Assembly: GCA_038250235.1 (NCBI GenBank)
Contig: JBBSCO010000033.1
Location: forward strand, 1-30,883
Length of the DNA stretch: 30,883 bases
Direction of reading: 5' to 3'
DNA from: JAAUTS01 sp038250235
GTDB taxonomy: Bacteria; Verrucomicrobiota; Verrucomicrobiia; Methylacidiphilales; JAAUTS01
Position 1 is the first letter of the stretch; every line of letters starts with the position of its first letter. The notes beneath the pieces are model-generated. The model was given only the letters and a program-made list of their open reading frames with translations, ran no database searches and had not been told where the DNA came from. Made by a program: the position numbers and the translations under genes. This document shows positions 8,064-16,706 of the stretch, in pieces.

Positions 8064-8235
8064 GCAGCGGGCTTCTTTCCCTAGGGCTTGAGTTATTCAC
8101 AGAAGACTTTAGCTATTCAGCTTCAATGACTTGCAGGGTCTCTTAGTGCCTCTATTCACAGCTTGCTGACAGGATGACGAAATTACAGAAGCATTCCTCT
8201 TTCCCTCGGAGTTCCAGCCTTTACCATCCTGCTTG

Positions 8236-9666
8236 ATGATCGCAGAAGCCGCACGTCCTTACGGGGGAAAATACTCCAAGCAACTCAGCATTTCACTTGA
8301 AGGACTGCCACCGATCCACAGCCCTGAAGCGGAACGTTGCGTCCTGGGTGCCATGCTCTCGGATCCCGAAGCCGTCATTGATGAAGTGGCCCAGACCCTG
8401 CGCGCGGAGGATTTTTTCAATCCAGCACATCAAAGCCTGTTTAACTGCATCATCGACATGCGCAACCGCGCCCTTCCCATCGATCCCGGCACGGTGCTGC
8501 AATATCTGGAAGACCGGAAAATTGCCGCCGCCGTGGGTGGTGCCCCGCTGTTGGGGGAGCTGGCAGCCGGGGTGGTTTCCGTCCTGACCTCCCCCACCCA
8601 TACCCAGACCGTCCGCGCCAAAAGCATCCTGCGCAGCCTCCAAACCGCTTGCGCCAAGATTGTTTTCAATACCCAGGAACGACAGCACGAGGTGGAAGAG
8701 GTTCTGGACGAAGCGGAAAAAGGCATTTTTGAAATCGCCGACCGCGCCATCACCAACACCACCCTGGATTCCAAAGAGGCAGTCAAAAAGACCCTCAAGA
8801 TCATCGAGCGCACCATGCGCCTAAAAGGGCGTTATGACGGCGTTCCGACCGGTTTTCTGGAGTTGGATCGTCTGACCACAGGATTCAAGCCCGGGGAAAT
8901 GATTGTGGTGGCCGCCCGTCCCGGTGTGGGGAAAACGGCTTTCGCCCTGACCATGGCCAAGAATTTTCTTAAGGAAAAATGGGACGACAATCTGGGCCGC
9001 TTCGTCAAACCCGGTTACGGCGTGGCCTTCTTCAGTCTGGAAATGACAGCGGAACAACTGATGCTCCGTCTCCTGGCATCCTATGCCCGTGTCCGCCTGC
9101 AGGAAATCCGCAAAGGCGAACTAGGAGCCCGCGACCTCGATGCGCTCACCGTTGTGGCAGAGGAAATGTCCACCTTACCGCTTTTTATTGATGAATCCAG
9201 CATGTTGTCCATCACCCAACTCCGGGCCAAGGCGCGCCGCTTGAAACAGCGGCACAATATTGATGTCATCATTATCGATTACCTCCAGCTTCTCACTTCC
9301 AGCAGCGAAAAGGCCAAGGACAACCGCCAGGTGGAAGTGGCCGAAATATCCCGCGGCATCAAAGGCCTGGCCAAGGAGCTGAACATTCCGATCATCGTTC
9401 TCGCCCAGCTCAACCGTAAGCCGGAGGAAGGCAACCAGGACCCCGCGCTACATCATCTCCGCGAATCCGGTTCCATCGAACAGGATGCGGACACGGTCAT
9501 GCTGCTGAGTCGTGCTTTTGAAAAAGAGGGCGATGAAGATACCAGCCACGGCCTCAAAGCCACGCTCAACGTCGCCAAGCAGCGGAGCGGCCCCGTCGAC
9601 AAGATCCAACTTCGCTTCCGCGGGGAATACACTGTCTTCGAAGACGAACCGCGTGAATTGAAGTGA
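8236..9666 (+). CDS. dnaB: replicative DNA helicase DnaB
   Basis: Hexameric helicase that unwinds DNA ahead of the replication fork. The 476-residue protein has the DnaB N-terminal domain (PPIHSPEAERCVLGAMLSDP), a linker helix, and a RecA-like C-terminal domain. That domain carries Walker A ARPGVGKTAF (near residue 230), FFSLEMTAEQLMLRLL, Walker B VIIIDYLQLL, the arginine/sensor region LAKELNIPIIVLAQLNRKPE, and the closing LRESGSIEQDADTVMLLSR. No intein is present. The ATG at 8236 directly follows an alternative TTG (8233). A likely helicase-loader relative (DUF721/DciA-like) is encoded 3 kb downstream on the other strand. Confidence 0.97.
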   Translation: MIAEAARPYGGKYSKQLSISLEGLPPIHSPEAERCVLGAMLSDPEAVIDEVAQTLRAEDFFNPAHQSLFNCIIDMRNRALPIDPGTVLQYLEDRKIAAAVGGAPLLGELAAGVVSVLTSPTHTQTVRAKSILRSLQTACAKIVFNTQERQHEVEEVLDEAEKGIFEIADRAITNTTLDSKEAVKKTLKIIERTMRLKGRYDGVPTGFLELDRLTTGFKPGEMIVVAARPGVGKTAFALTMAKNFLKEKWDDNLGRFVKPGYGVAFFSLEMTAEQLMLRLLASYARVRLQEIRKGELGARDLDALTVVAEEMSTLPLFIDESSMLSITQLRAKARRLKQRHNIDVIIIDYLQLLTSSSEKAKDNRQVEVAEISRGIKGLAKELNIPIIVLAQLNRKPEEGNQDPALHHLRESGSIEQDADTVMLLSRAFEKEGDEDTSHGLKATLNVAKQRSGPVDKIQLRFRGEYTVFEDEPRELK

Positions 9667-9702
9667 AACAGGAAATAGTCTAACAAGCCCTGATTCTGAT
9701 GA

Positions 9703-10935
9703 TCAGCCTGCCATCGCTTTGCCTGCAAGATAACCCGTCGTCCAGGCAGCCTGGAAATTGAAACCTCCGGTCACGCCGTCAATATCAAGAATCTCTCCGG
9801 CAAAATAGAGATTGGGACAGCATTTACTTTCCATGGTTCGGAAGTCCACTTCTTTGGTCATGATTCCGCCGCAGGTGACAAACTCCTCTTTGTTCATGCT
9901 CTTGCCCTCCACCTGAAAGCGCGACTGAGTCAGTTCCCGCAGCAAAGCCTCTTCTTCTTCTTTCCGTAGTTCCAGCCAGCGGCGGTCGCCGGGAATGTCG
10001 GCATGTTCAAGCAGACGTTCCCAGAGGCGCTGGGGAACACCCAGGATGGCCTGAGTGCCCAATTGCCGCTTGCCTGTTTCACGGCGACAGCGCATGAAAG
10101 TCTCCCGGATGAAAGGCACGGCTTCGCCTCCAGTCCAATCCACGCGCAGGGTTCCGGTGTAATCGGCTTCGGCAAAAACCCGTGCACCCCAGGCTGAGAG
10201 TTTCAGAATGGCGGGACCGCTCAGGCCTTCATGGGTGATGAGCAGAGGCCCCGTCTGGGTCAGTTCCTGACCGCTTTTCCCGAAGCTGGCCGAGGCGAAT
10301 TCCTTGGCGATACCGGCCAGACCCTTCAGGCGGGGATCTTTGATTCGCATACTGAAGAGAGAGGGAACGGGGGGAACCAACTGGTGGCCAAGCGAGATGG
10401 CCAGTTTTCCACCATGGGCGGCCCGGGTGCCCCCTGTGGCCAGCATCAGGGCATCCACCGTCAGGTAGTGACCGTCGGAAAGTTCCAGATCAAAACGCCC
10501 GTCCTCCTGTTTTAAAACGGATTTCAGACCGCAGTTGGTTTTGATATCAACATGAAATTTTTTTGCTTCCGCCATCAGGCAGTCGATGACGGTCTGGGAG
10601 GAATCCGTGACAGGAAACATCCGACCGTCCGCTTCGACTTTAAGATCCACCCCGCGCGATTCAAACCAATCGACGGTGTCACTGGGCTGCCAACGGTGGA
10701 ACGGCCCTATCAACTCCTTGTTTCCACGGGGATAGCGGGTCAACAGTTGATTGGGGTCCAAGCACTGGTGTGTGACATTGCAACGCCCGCCGCCGGAGAT
10801 TTTGACCTTGGTCAGAACCTGGGCCGTCTGCTCGAGAATGACCACCCGACAGTCCGGATTGGTTTCGGCGCAGGTGATGGCGGCAAAAAAACCGGCGGCC
10901 CCGCCTCCGGCTACGGCTGCGATCCTATCCGGCAT
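9703..10935 (-). CDS. HI0933-family (BaiN/RdsA-like) FAD-dependent oxidoreductase
   Basis: Flavoprotein of 410 residues. The dinucleotide-binding motif AVAGGGAAGFFAAI opens the protein, followed by the family hallmark KVKISGGGRCNVTH. Later conserved segments include ALMLATGGTRAAHGG, TGPLLITHEGLSGPAIL, FVTCGGIMTKEVDFRTMESK and the C-terminal FAD contact LYFAGEILDIDGVTGGFNFQ with AWTTGYLAGKA. Length and motif order are those of the HI0933/YhiN group. Members are annotated as NAD(P)/FAD-dependent oxidoreductases of largely unknown substrate. Its start lies 3 bp after the DoxX stop, so the two genes are probably co-transcribed. Confidence 0.93.
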   Translation of the reverse strand: MPDRIAAVAGGGAAGFFAAITCAETNPDCRVVILEQTAQVLTKVKISGGGRCNVTHQCLDPNQLLTRYPRGNKELIGPFHRWQPSDTVDWFESRGVDLKVEADGRMFPVTDSSQTVIDCLMAEAKKFHVDIKTNCGLKSVLKQEDGRFDLELSDGHYLTVDALMLATGGTRAAHGGKLAISLGHQLVPPVPSLFSMRIKDPRLKGLAGIAKEFASASFGKSGQELTQTGPLLITHEGLSGPAILKLSAWGARVFAEADYTGTLRVDWTGGEAVPFIRETFMRCRRETGKRQLGTQAILGVPQRLWERLLEHADIPGDRRWLELRKEEEEALLRELTQSRFQVEGKSMNKEEFVTCGGIMTKEVDFRTMESKCCPNLYFAGEILDIDGVTGGFNFQAAWTTGYLAGKAMAG

Positions 10936-10938
10936 GCC

Positions 10939-11370
10939 TCAGGCTTTTCCGCCAAGCTTGGCATCGACGGCGTAACGTCCACCACCGGAAAGGAACAGGA
11001 CGATATAGGCTGTCAAATAGACAAAGGCCAGTTCGCCGTCGCCGTCGCCGATAAAGACCGCCTTGTGCACATAGAAAAAAGCCACGCCCATGACGACGAT
11101 TCCGGCCAGGGCTGAAAAACGGGTCAACAGACCAAAGATGAGGAAAGCGGAGCCGACGACTTCAAAGGCCACGGCCGACCCCAGACTGTAGGCCGAGCCG
11201 ATGCCGAAAGGATCCGGGAAGCTTCCTGATTTTTGCGAAAAGGTCATGAGTTTGGGCCAGCCGTGGGCAAGTAGCATGTAAAAGCCAAAGACAAGCCGCA
11301 GAACGAGCAGGCCGATATCTTTGCTGGTTGGGATAAAATTAAGGAACAACAGGCTGAAGATGTTTTTCAT
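10939..11370 (-). CDS. DoxX family membrane protein
   Basis: Inner-membrane protein of 143 residues with four predicted helices. It shows the DoxX signature LVLRLVFGFYMLLAHGWPKL near the N-terminus, then FPDPFGIGSAYSLGSAVAFEVVGS, LLTRFSALAGIVVMGVAFFYVH and a final AYIVLFLSGGGRYAVDAKLG. The ATG at 11370 was selected because the DoxX homology starts here; the longer frame upstream (to 11658) overlaps the divergent dehydrogenase. DoxX proteins are linked to quinone or redox functions in some bacteria, but this subgroup is uncharacterised. It leads an apparent two-gene operon with the HI0933-type flavoprotein, which makes a redox role plausible by inference. Confidence 0.9.
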   Translation of the reverse strand: MKNIFSLLFLNFIPTSKDIGLLVLRLVFGFYMLLAHGWPKLMTFSQKSGSFPDPFGIGSAYSLGSAVAFEVVGSAFLIFGLLTRFSALAGIVVMGVAFFYVHKAVFIGDGDGELAFVYLTAYIVLFLSGGGRYAVDAKLGGKA

Positions 11371-11502
11371 GCTTGGCCAAGATAACAAAGTTTTTTGTGT
11401 TCCGCCAGCTCCGGTTTGTGGAAGTCTGCTGATTTTTTTCGCAACACGGGTCGGGTAACTTGTGCCTTTGCACTTGGTCCTGACTGCATTAAACTTCCAC
11501 CT

Positions 11503-12489
11503 ATGAAAATGGCCGTCTTCAGCAGCAAGCCCTACGACAAACAGTTTCTTTCCGCAGCCAACAACGGCGGGCACAGTCTGAAATTTCTCGAGCCCAGGCT
11601 CACGGCAGAAACTGCCAGCCTGTCCTCTGGATACGAGGGGGTCTGTGTTTTTGTTCATGACGAACTTAGTCGGCCTGTTCTAGACATACTTTCCTCCCAG
11701 GGCTGCCGTCTTGTCGCCCTCCGTTGTGCTGGTTTCAACAATGTTGATTTGGTCGCAGCACAGGAGCTGGGCATCACCGTCGTGCGGGTCCCTGCTTATT
11801 CCCCAGCGTCCGTGGCGGAGTTCGCCGTCGGCCTGCTTCTAACCCTCAACCGGAAATTCCATCGCAGCTACAACCGGGTGCGCGAAGGCAATTTTTCCCT
11901 TGATGGTCTGGTGGGATTCGATTTGGAAGGCAAGACGGTGGGAGTCATCGGCACCGGTAAAATCGGCCAGATCTTCATCCGCATCATGCGCGGCTTTGAT
12001 TGCCGGGTTCTGGCGCATGATCCCCATGAAGACGATGCCGCCAAGAAACTGGGGGCCACCTATGTTGCTCTGGAAACTTTGTTTGCCGAATCGGACATCA
12101 TCAGCCTTCATTGTCCCCTCATGCCTTCCACCCATCATCTGATCAACACGGAAAGCGTCCTTAAACTGAAGGCGGGTGTCACTCTGATCAATACCAGTCG
12201 CGGTGCACTCATTGACAGTTCTGCAGCGATCGAAGGTATCAAATCGGGAAAAATTGGGGCCCTGGGCCTGGATGTCTACGAGGAAGAAAGTGGCATTTTT
12301 TATGAAAACCTTTCCGAGTGTATCATTGACGATGACATCCTCATGCGGCTCCTGACTTTCCCCAACGTGATGATCACAAGCCATCAGGCTTTTTTCACCA
12401 AAGAAGCACTTGAGAACATTGCCCGCACCACTCTGGGTAATATCACGGAATTTGCCGGGGCCGGAACCTGCGTGAATCAGGTGAAGTAA
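11503..12489 (+). CDS. ldhA: D-lactate dehydrogenase (NAD-dependent)
   Basis: Cytoplasmic 2-hydroxyacid dehydrogenase reducing pyruvate to D-lactate with NADH. The 328-residue protein has the family start MKMAVFSSKPYDKQFL and the substrate-side LRCAGFNNVDLVAA. The NAD-binding motif is TVGVIGTGKIGQIF. The catalytic trio is in place: Arg in INTSRGALID, Glu in GLDVYEEE and His in MITSHQAFFTKEA. The insert GIFYENLSECIIDDDILMRL is characteristic of the fermentative LdhA group rather than of glycerate or phosphoglycerate dehydrogenases. The ATG at 11503 matches the usual N-terminus; the open frame begins earlier but is non-homologous. It is divergent from the DoxX gene. Confidence 0.95.
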   Translation: MKMAVFSSKPYDKQFLSAANNGGHSLKFLEPRLTAETASLSSGYEGVCVFVHDELSRPVLDILSSQGCRLVALRCAGFNNVDLVAAQELGITVVRVPAYSPASVAEFAVGLLLTLNRKFHRSYNRVREGNFSLDGLVGFDLEGKTVGVIGTGKIGQIFIRIMRGFDCRVLAHDPHEDDAAKKLGATYVALETLFAESDIISLHCPLMPSTHHLINTESVLKLKAGVTLINTSRGALIDSSAAIEGIKSGKIGALGLDVYEEESGIFYENLSECIIDDDILMRLLTFPNVMITSHQAFFTKEALENIARTTLGNITEFAGAGTCVNQVK

Positions 12490-12678
12490 CCTGCCCGATC
12501 TTTCACAGCCTCAGGGTTGAAAAATCAAAAAAAGCCGGTCCGCCCATTTCCGCGTCATCCTGATCCGCCCGGGGCGGAGAAGGACCCACGGAAATCACCA
12601 AAAGTGTTTCAGCCACGGATGATTTAATCGTTGTTCCACGTGGTCGCCTGTTGATTCTTCTGGATCGATGAAACCGGC

Positions 12679-13398
12679 TTATTTGAAGACAATCCGCTTG
12701 ATGGATTGTTTCAGGACTTCGCCCAGTCGTTTGGGGAGATCGCTCTGGCGACCCAGTTCAAACCTGCGGACGGAACTGAGACAGCGGCAATAGGCCACAC
12801 CACGCACTGTATCGATCCCTTCCAGATTACTGTCCATGGCGGCCTCCGTTCCGACAACGCTGGCCCAGGCCTGTTGCAGACGGGCGGGACGCTGGTTCTG
12901 GGTCTTGCGGATTTTTTCCATGACGTTGCCGATCCAATGTTTCCGGGTGCGGTCGGTCCGCTCTTCACTGGGGGTTCTGGTCCGGGGCAGTGACTGTCCG
13001 TTGTCCATCACTGCGGAATACCGTTCTTTTTCGTAGGGTGTCATTTTCCGCCCGTGCTGCTTCTCGAAGGATTCGGTCAACCGGTCCAGGTCGGTTGTTT
13101 GCGCTAGAAGAACGTCATAAATTTCGTGTTCCATCTGGGGGCGCAACAGATCCAGCCAGGCCTCCTCTTCGAGGCCTTCGGGCCGGTCCCGGGTCTTGGC
13201 TTTTTTGATGGCTTCTTCCCAGGCCAGGGCGTAGTGCGCTCTCAGCACCTGGATCCAGGGACGGCCGGAGCGGTTGTCTCCGATAAAAACATAGAGACCC
13301 TTGTCTTCGACAAACTCCCGGCGCCGCTTCGATTTGGTGGTGCGGTAAAGCCCCAGCTTCGAATACGTGGCCATTTCTTTTTTTTTGGAATCTTCCAT
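12679..13398 (-). CDS. DUF721/DciA-like protein with long N-terminal extension
   Basis: A 239-residue basic protein. The last 85 residues fit DUF721, the DciA family: ARLQQAWASVVGTEAAM, a middle strand VRGVAYCRCLSSVRRFEL, and the closing LPKRLGEVLKQSIKRIVFK. DciA is the ancestral bacterial loader or operator of DnaB at the replication fork. The first 150 residues are an unrecognised, charged extension (EAIKKAKTRDRPEGLEEEAW, MTPYEKERYSAVMDNG, RTRTPSEERTDRTRKHW) rich in Arg, Glu and Lys and probably helical. The start lies 6 bp behind the MFS transporter stop, so it is the last gene of a three-gene run. The DUF721 call is from motif shape only and should be confirmed. Confidence 0.7.
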   Translation of the reverse strand: MEDSKKKEMATYSKLGLYRTTKSKRRREFVEDKGLYVFIGDNRSGRPWIQVLRAHYALAWEEAIKKAKTRDRPEGLEEEAWLDLLRPQMEHEIYDVLLAQTTDLDRLTESFEKQHGRKMTPYEKERYSAVMDNGQSLPRTRTPSEERTDRTRKHWIGNVMEKIRKTQNQRPARLQQAWASVVGTEAAMDSNLEGIDTVRGVAYCRCLSSVRRFELGRQSDLPKRLGEVLKQSIKRIVFK

Positions 13399-13404
13399 AA
13401 TCCA

Positions 13405-14655
13405 TTAAAGAGGTTCGTTGCGTTTCAGGGAGAGTCCGCTCAAAACCAGAAGGCCCATGACAAAAAAAACGGCCACCAATCCGATGGCCCAGCGCAGGTG
13501 CACGGCATCAGCCATGAATCCAAAGGCAAAGGGGCCCGCCACCGCCGCCAACTTGCCGAAAAATCCCCAGAGCCCAAAATATTCCCCCTCCTGTCCCCGC
13601 GGGGTCAGCATGGAAACGACGGCACGGCTGGCGGACTGGGTCGATCCGATAACAATTCCGGCCAGATTGCCCACGATAAAAAACGTGGCCTGGGTATTGG
13701 ATAAAGCGGCCCCGATACAGACCAGGATCCAAAGCACGAGGGAGATAATCAGGCTCAACTTGGCCCCGTAACGGTCCTGGAAAAAGCCGAAGGCAAAGGC
13801 CCCTACGGCACTGCTGACCTGGAGGGAGGCAAAGAGCAGGATGGTTCCGTTGGTGTCGAATCCTATTTCCTTCTGCGCATAAATGGCGGCGAAAGCCACG
13901 ATGGAGCAAAGACCGCACATGTAGAAAAAGAAGCTGATAAAAAATCGGAACAGAGTGCGGTTGGCCGGAAGTTTCCTGAGCGTTTCAAGTAAATGCACCA
14001 TGGCATTGGGTTCGGCCCTTTCGGACGGAGGCCTGGCCACGGCCCGCTCCCGCAGGAACAGCAGGGTGGGCAGGGCGGCCAGCACAAAAAAAAGTCCCGT
14101 GGCTGGGAAGATGTTTTTGACAACCTCAGGCCCGGTGCCGCCTCCCCATTTCAGGATCAACAAGGCCATGCCAAGACTTAAAAGTCCTCCGAGATAACCA
14201 AAACTCCAGCCATAACCCGAAATTTTCCCGCAGGTTTCCGGTGTGCTGATTTCCGGCAGAAAGCTCGCGCAAAAGTTTTCTCCCAACGAAAAGGCAAAGT
14301 TCCCCACTACAATCAGGCCGAAGGCCAGCCAGACGGTTCCCGGAGCCGTGAAATAGAGCAGGGCTGTGAAACCGGAACAAATCAGGGCCAGGGCAGTCAA
14401 AAATTCTTTTTTCAGCGCTCTCCGGTCGGCAATGGCGCCGATCCAGGGACCAAAAAAAATAACAATCAACTGGGAAACAGCCAGGGCCGCCGCCCAGAGG
14501 GTGTTGGCATAATCGAGATCCCCGCAGACCACACTGGTGAAATAGGTGCTGTAAACCACTGTGATGATCACCGTGGTGAAGGACGAGTTGGCGAAGTCGT
14601 AACAGCACCAGCTGAAAATTTCCTTTTTGCCAGCGGGAGAGTGTGCGGTGTTCAT
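13405..14655 (-). CDS. MFS transporter, UMF1/Atg22-like
   Basis: Twelve-helix major facilitator protein of 416 residues. The N-terminus has the UMF1 family signature EIFSWCCYDFANSSFTTVII. The loop motif FFGPWIGAIADRRALKKEFL follows helix 2-3, and the long LGENFCASFLPEISTPETCG region is typical of this group. The second half shows GFFQDRYGAKLSLIISLVLW and the conserved IGSTQSASRAVVSMLTPRGQ with EGEYFGLWGFFGKLAA. UMF1 proteins are related to yeast vacuolar amino-acid effluxer Atg22, so an amino-acid or small-metabolite efflux role is an inference. It sits 15 bp after the DUF971 gene and 6 bp before the DciA-like gene, on the same strand. Confidence 0.93.
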   Translation of the reverse strand: MNTAHSPAGKKEIFSWCCYDFANSSFTTVIITVVYSTYFTSVVCGDLDYANTLWAAALAVSQLIVIFFGPWIGAIADRRALKKEFLTALALICSGFTALLYFTAPGTVWLAFGLIVVGNFAFSLGENFCASFLPEISTPETCGKISGYGWSFGYLGGLLSLGMALLILKWGGGTGPEVVKNIFPATGLFFVLAALPTLLFLRERAVARPPSERAEPNAMVHLLETLRKLPANRTLFRFFISFFFYMCGLCSIVAFAAIYAQKEIGFDTNGTILLFASLQVSSAVGAFAFGFFQDRYGAKLSLIISLVLWILVCIGAALSNTQATFFIVGNLAGIVIGSTQSASRAVVSMLTPRGQEGEYFGLWGFFGKLAAVAGPFAFGFMADAVHLRWAIGLVAVFFVMGLLVLSGLSLKRNEPL

Positions 14656-14670
14656 AGGCGCTTGCCGGGC

Positions 14671-14988
14671 TCAACCCGCAGCCTTCCGGACCAGTCCATC
14701 CAGTTTCTGAAGATACTGCCAGGAATAAAGACCTGTGCTGTGACCGTCCTCCCAGGTGGGTTGCAGGGCGTATCCTCCAACAATCCGGAATTGACGGACA
14801 TGGAAACTGAGGTCGTTGTAGGTCACACGGGGCTTTTCCACCTGACCGTTCAGGTCGGGTTCGCCGGAACAGGTGGCGCATGGGCAGGCCCGACGGAAAA
14901 ATTCCAGAGGAAGATAACTTTCCCCGCCGTCGCTCCAGGCCACGGCCAGTTCCTGTCCTATGACCTGAATGTTGACGGGTTGAAGCAT
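14671..14988 (-). CDS. DUF971 / GBBH-like N-terminal domain protein
   Basis: Stand-alone DUF971 domain of 105 residues, the domain that forms the N-terminus of gamma-butyrobetaine hydroxylases. Seen here are AVAWSDGGESYLPLEFFRRA, the Cys pair in CPCATCSGE, VGGYALQPTWEDGHSTGLYS and the final WQYLQKLDG. The family is small, probably metal-binding, and in some bacteria is linked to Fe-S or Mrp/ApbC-type proteins; no such partner is seen here. It is the first gene of a tight minus-strand run with the MFS transporter and the DciA-like protein. Confidence 0.9.
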   Translation of the reverse strand: MLQPVNIQVIGQELAVAWSDGGESYLPLEFFRRACPCATCSGEPDLNGQVEKPRVTYNDLSFHVRQFRIVGGYALQPTWEDGHSTGLYSWQYLQKLDGLVRKAAG

Positions 14989-15034
14989 AAAGTGAAATCC
15001 ACCGGGCCAAACTGCCTCTGGTGGAAAACCCTAT

Positions 15035-15811
15035 TCAAACAGCCAGCATTTTGTCTTCAATCACCAAATACAAAACCTGGGAGGAGTTCCCCTGCACCGG
15101 ATAGACGGAAAGCCTAAGATCAAGGGAGGCGAAATGAGTGGAGCCTGAAAGTAGTCTGGAATGGAAAGGTTCTCCTCTGGAAAGTGTCTGCTGTAAAGAG
15201 GAAGTCATCTCCGCATTCCAGTCTTGGAGGGCGGGCAGGGAATGGCCCATGGCCGCATCCGTAGAGGAATTTAACAAATTCAGCATGGCGGCATTGGCAA
15301 AAGCCATTGACAACGCAATTCCGTTTCCCTCGGCTTCGACAATGGCGGCCGGAACGCCGGCATGGTTCAAGGTATAGGCGGCAAGGGCTTTAATGTAATC
15401 AGCCTCCATCTGGTAGCGGGCCTGATCGATTAATTTCCGGGCAATGCGCAGCCGGGTCTGCAGAACTTTGACATGAATGGGTTTGGAAAGGTAATCGTTG
15501 GCCCCGGCCTCCAGAACAGAGGCCAGGACATCGGAACCTTCACTGGCAGTGACCGCCATCACGTAAGGCAGATATTCCGATTGCCCAGCCAGACGCCGAC
15601 GGATTTCTGCACAGAATTCCAAACCAGAAATACCGGGAAGATTCAGATCCACGATGAAGACATCAGGAAAAGACGCCGTCTCCAGCTTTTGGTAGGCTTC
15701 CTCCGCGCTGGCACATGAAGTGATCTCGTGTTTCTCGCTTACTCCCGAATTCACAAGCGTCTGCAAAAGCATGCGGGTGGCGGGATTGTCTTCGATGATC
15801 CAAACATTCAT
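15035..15811 (-). CDS. response regulator with PAS-like output domain
   Basis: A 258-residue protein. The receiver domain (1-120) is complete: acidic pocket in VWIIEDNPATR, phospho-acceptor Asp55 in VFIVDLNLPGISG, Thr in VMAVTASEG and Lys110 in YLSKPIHV. After a helical linker, the C-terminal half resembles a PAS domain (VPAAIVEAEGNGIALSMAFA, LRLSVYPVQGNSSQVLYLVI). It has no DNA-binding domain, so it most likely works by protein contacts. The ATG at 15811 was chosen over an in-frame codon 11 positions earlier because the receiver starts exactly here. It follows the FHA-protein stop by a single base and is thus the second gene of that operon. Its kinase partner could be the hybrid kinase encoded divergently at 17457. 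Confidence 0.92.
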   Translation of the reverse strand: MNVWIIEDNPATRMLLQTLVNSGVSEKHEITSCASAEEAYQKLETASFPDVFIVDLNLPGISGLEFCAEIRRRLAGQSEYLPYVMAVTASEGSDVLASVLEAGANDYLSKPIHVKVLQTRLRIARKLIDQARYQMEADYIKALAAYTLNHAGVPAAIVEAEGNGIALSMAFANAAMLNLLNSSTDAAMGHSLPALQDWNAEMTSSLQQTLSRGEPFHSRLLSGSTHFASLDLRLSVYPVQGNSSQVLYLVIEDKMLAV

Positions 15812-15812
15812 A

Positions 15813-16706
15813 TCATTTTCCTTTTTTGCTGAAAAAACGGCCAAACACTTTACGTAAGGCCGGCGTCTGACTTTGCTCCTGCGTAAGGGATTTGGCTGTA
15901 ATGGGGCCGCGGATCCTCGGGGAGGTGGCGTTCGTTACCGGCGTATTCTTTTTTTCCGTTACGGTGATTGCGATCTGGCCGCTACGGCGAACATGCAGAC
16001 TGAAACGCAGGCTGGCCTCGCCCGCCCGAATAATGTCTCCTGAACTGAGGATCGCCTGATCGATGAGTTCATTATTGAGGAAAGTGGCGTTATCGGTTCC
16101 CAAATCCCAGATTTCCACATGTTCGTCCTGCACCAAAAGGCTAAAATGTAAGGGTTCCACTCCTGTTTGGGAAAGGTAAAAGTCGCAGTCTTCGGAACTG
16201 CCGACGGTGTAACTTGCCTGATCGCATCCCTCAAAATCGAAAGGTTTGTTTTTCTCGGGGGAGTTCAGCCATTCCAGGCTGAAAAAGAAACGTTTTAGAA
16301 GATCACTGGACTTGATTTGCTCATCTGAAAAAATGGGCAGAGGTTTGAAAATCGGCTTCTCATCACCATCATCTTCTTCCTGGGGGGGGATCAGCAACGA
16401 CACAGGCGGAGGGGGTAAATGTTTGGCCTGCTCCAGTTCTTCCAGCAACTGGCTCAGATCCAGGGCGATTCCGGTTTCACTGGAAGTGAGTTTGTCGCGC
16501 CATAACATCCTGCTATCCTGCATATCCAGGATGTCGTAAGCGGCGGAAAGACCTACCTTACCCAGATATTCCGCCTGAACCAGAACCCCACCTTGAATGT
16601 AAAGCATTCCCCGGTAAGGGCCACGGGTCACCTCAAGGGCTCCCGTTTCCCTTTTTTCCGCATACGGTTTCAAGAACTGGGCAACGGAAAGTCCAGTTGG
16701 TTGCAT
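15813..16706 (-). CDS. DUF4388 and FHA domain protein
   Basis: A 297-residue cytoplasmic protein with two domains. Residues 1-100 resemble DUF4388/PATAN: LSVAQFLKPYAEKRETGALE, then RGMLYIQGGVLVQAEY with AAYDILDM. After a Pro-rich linker comes an FHA fold (about 165-240): YTVGSSEDCDFYLSQTGVEP, LHFSLLVQDEHVEIWDLGTD and NATFLNNELIDQAILSSGD. The residues that normally bind phosphothreonine are altered: the Gly-Arg is Gly-Ser, SxxH is EPLH and Asn-Gly is Asn-Ala. Phosphopeptide binding may therefore be lost. It is upstream of, and coupled to, the REC-PAS gene. DUF4388 and FHA proteins commonly accompany chemosensory or type IV pilus type signalling in related bacteria; that context is not visible here. 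Confidence 0.85.
   Translation of the reverse strand: MQPTGLSVAQFLKPYAEKRETGALEVTRGPYRGMLYIQGGVLVQAEYLGKVGLSAAYDILDMQDSRMLWRDKLTSSETGIALDLSQLLEELEQAKHLPPPPVSLLIPPQEEDDGDEKPIFKPLPIFSDEQIKSSDLLKRFFFSLEWLNSPEKNKPFDFEGCDQASYTVGSSEDCDFYLSQTGVEPLHFSLLVQDEHVEIWDLGTDNATFLNNELIDQAILSSGDIIRAGEASLRFSLHVRRSGQIAITVTEKKNTPVTNATSPRIRGPITAKSLTQEQSQTPALRKVFGRFFSKKGK

Noticed and set aside
11839..12384. 181-codon minus-strand frame
   Set aside because: Antisense of the D-lactate dehydrogenase gene.
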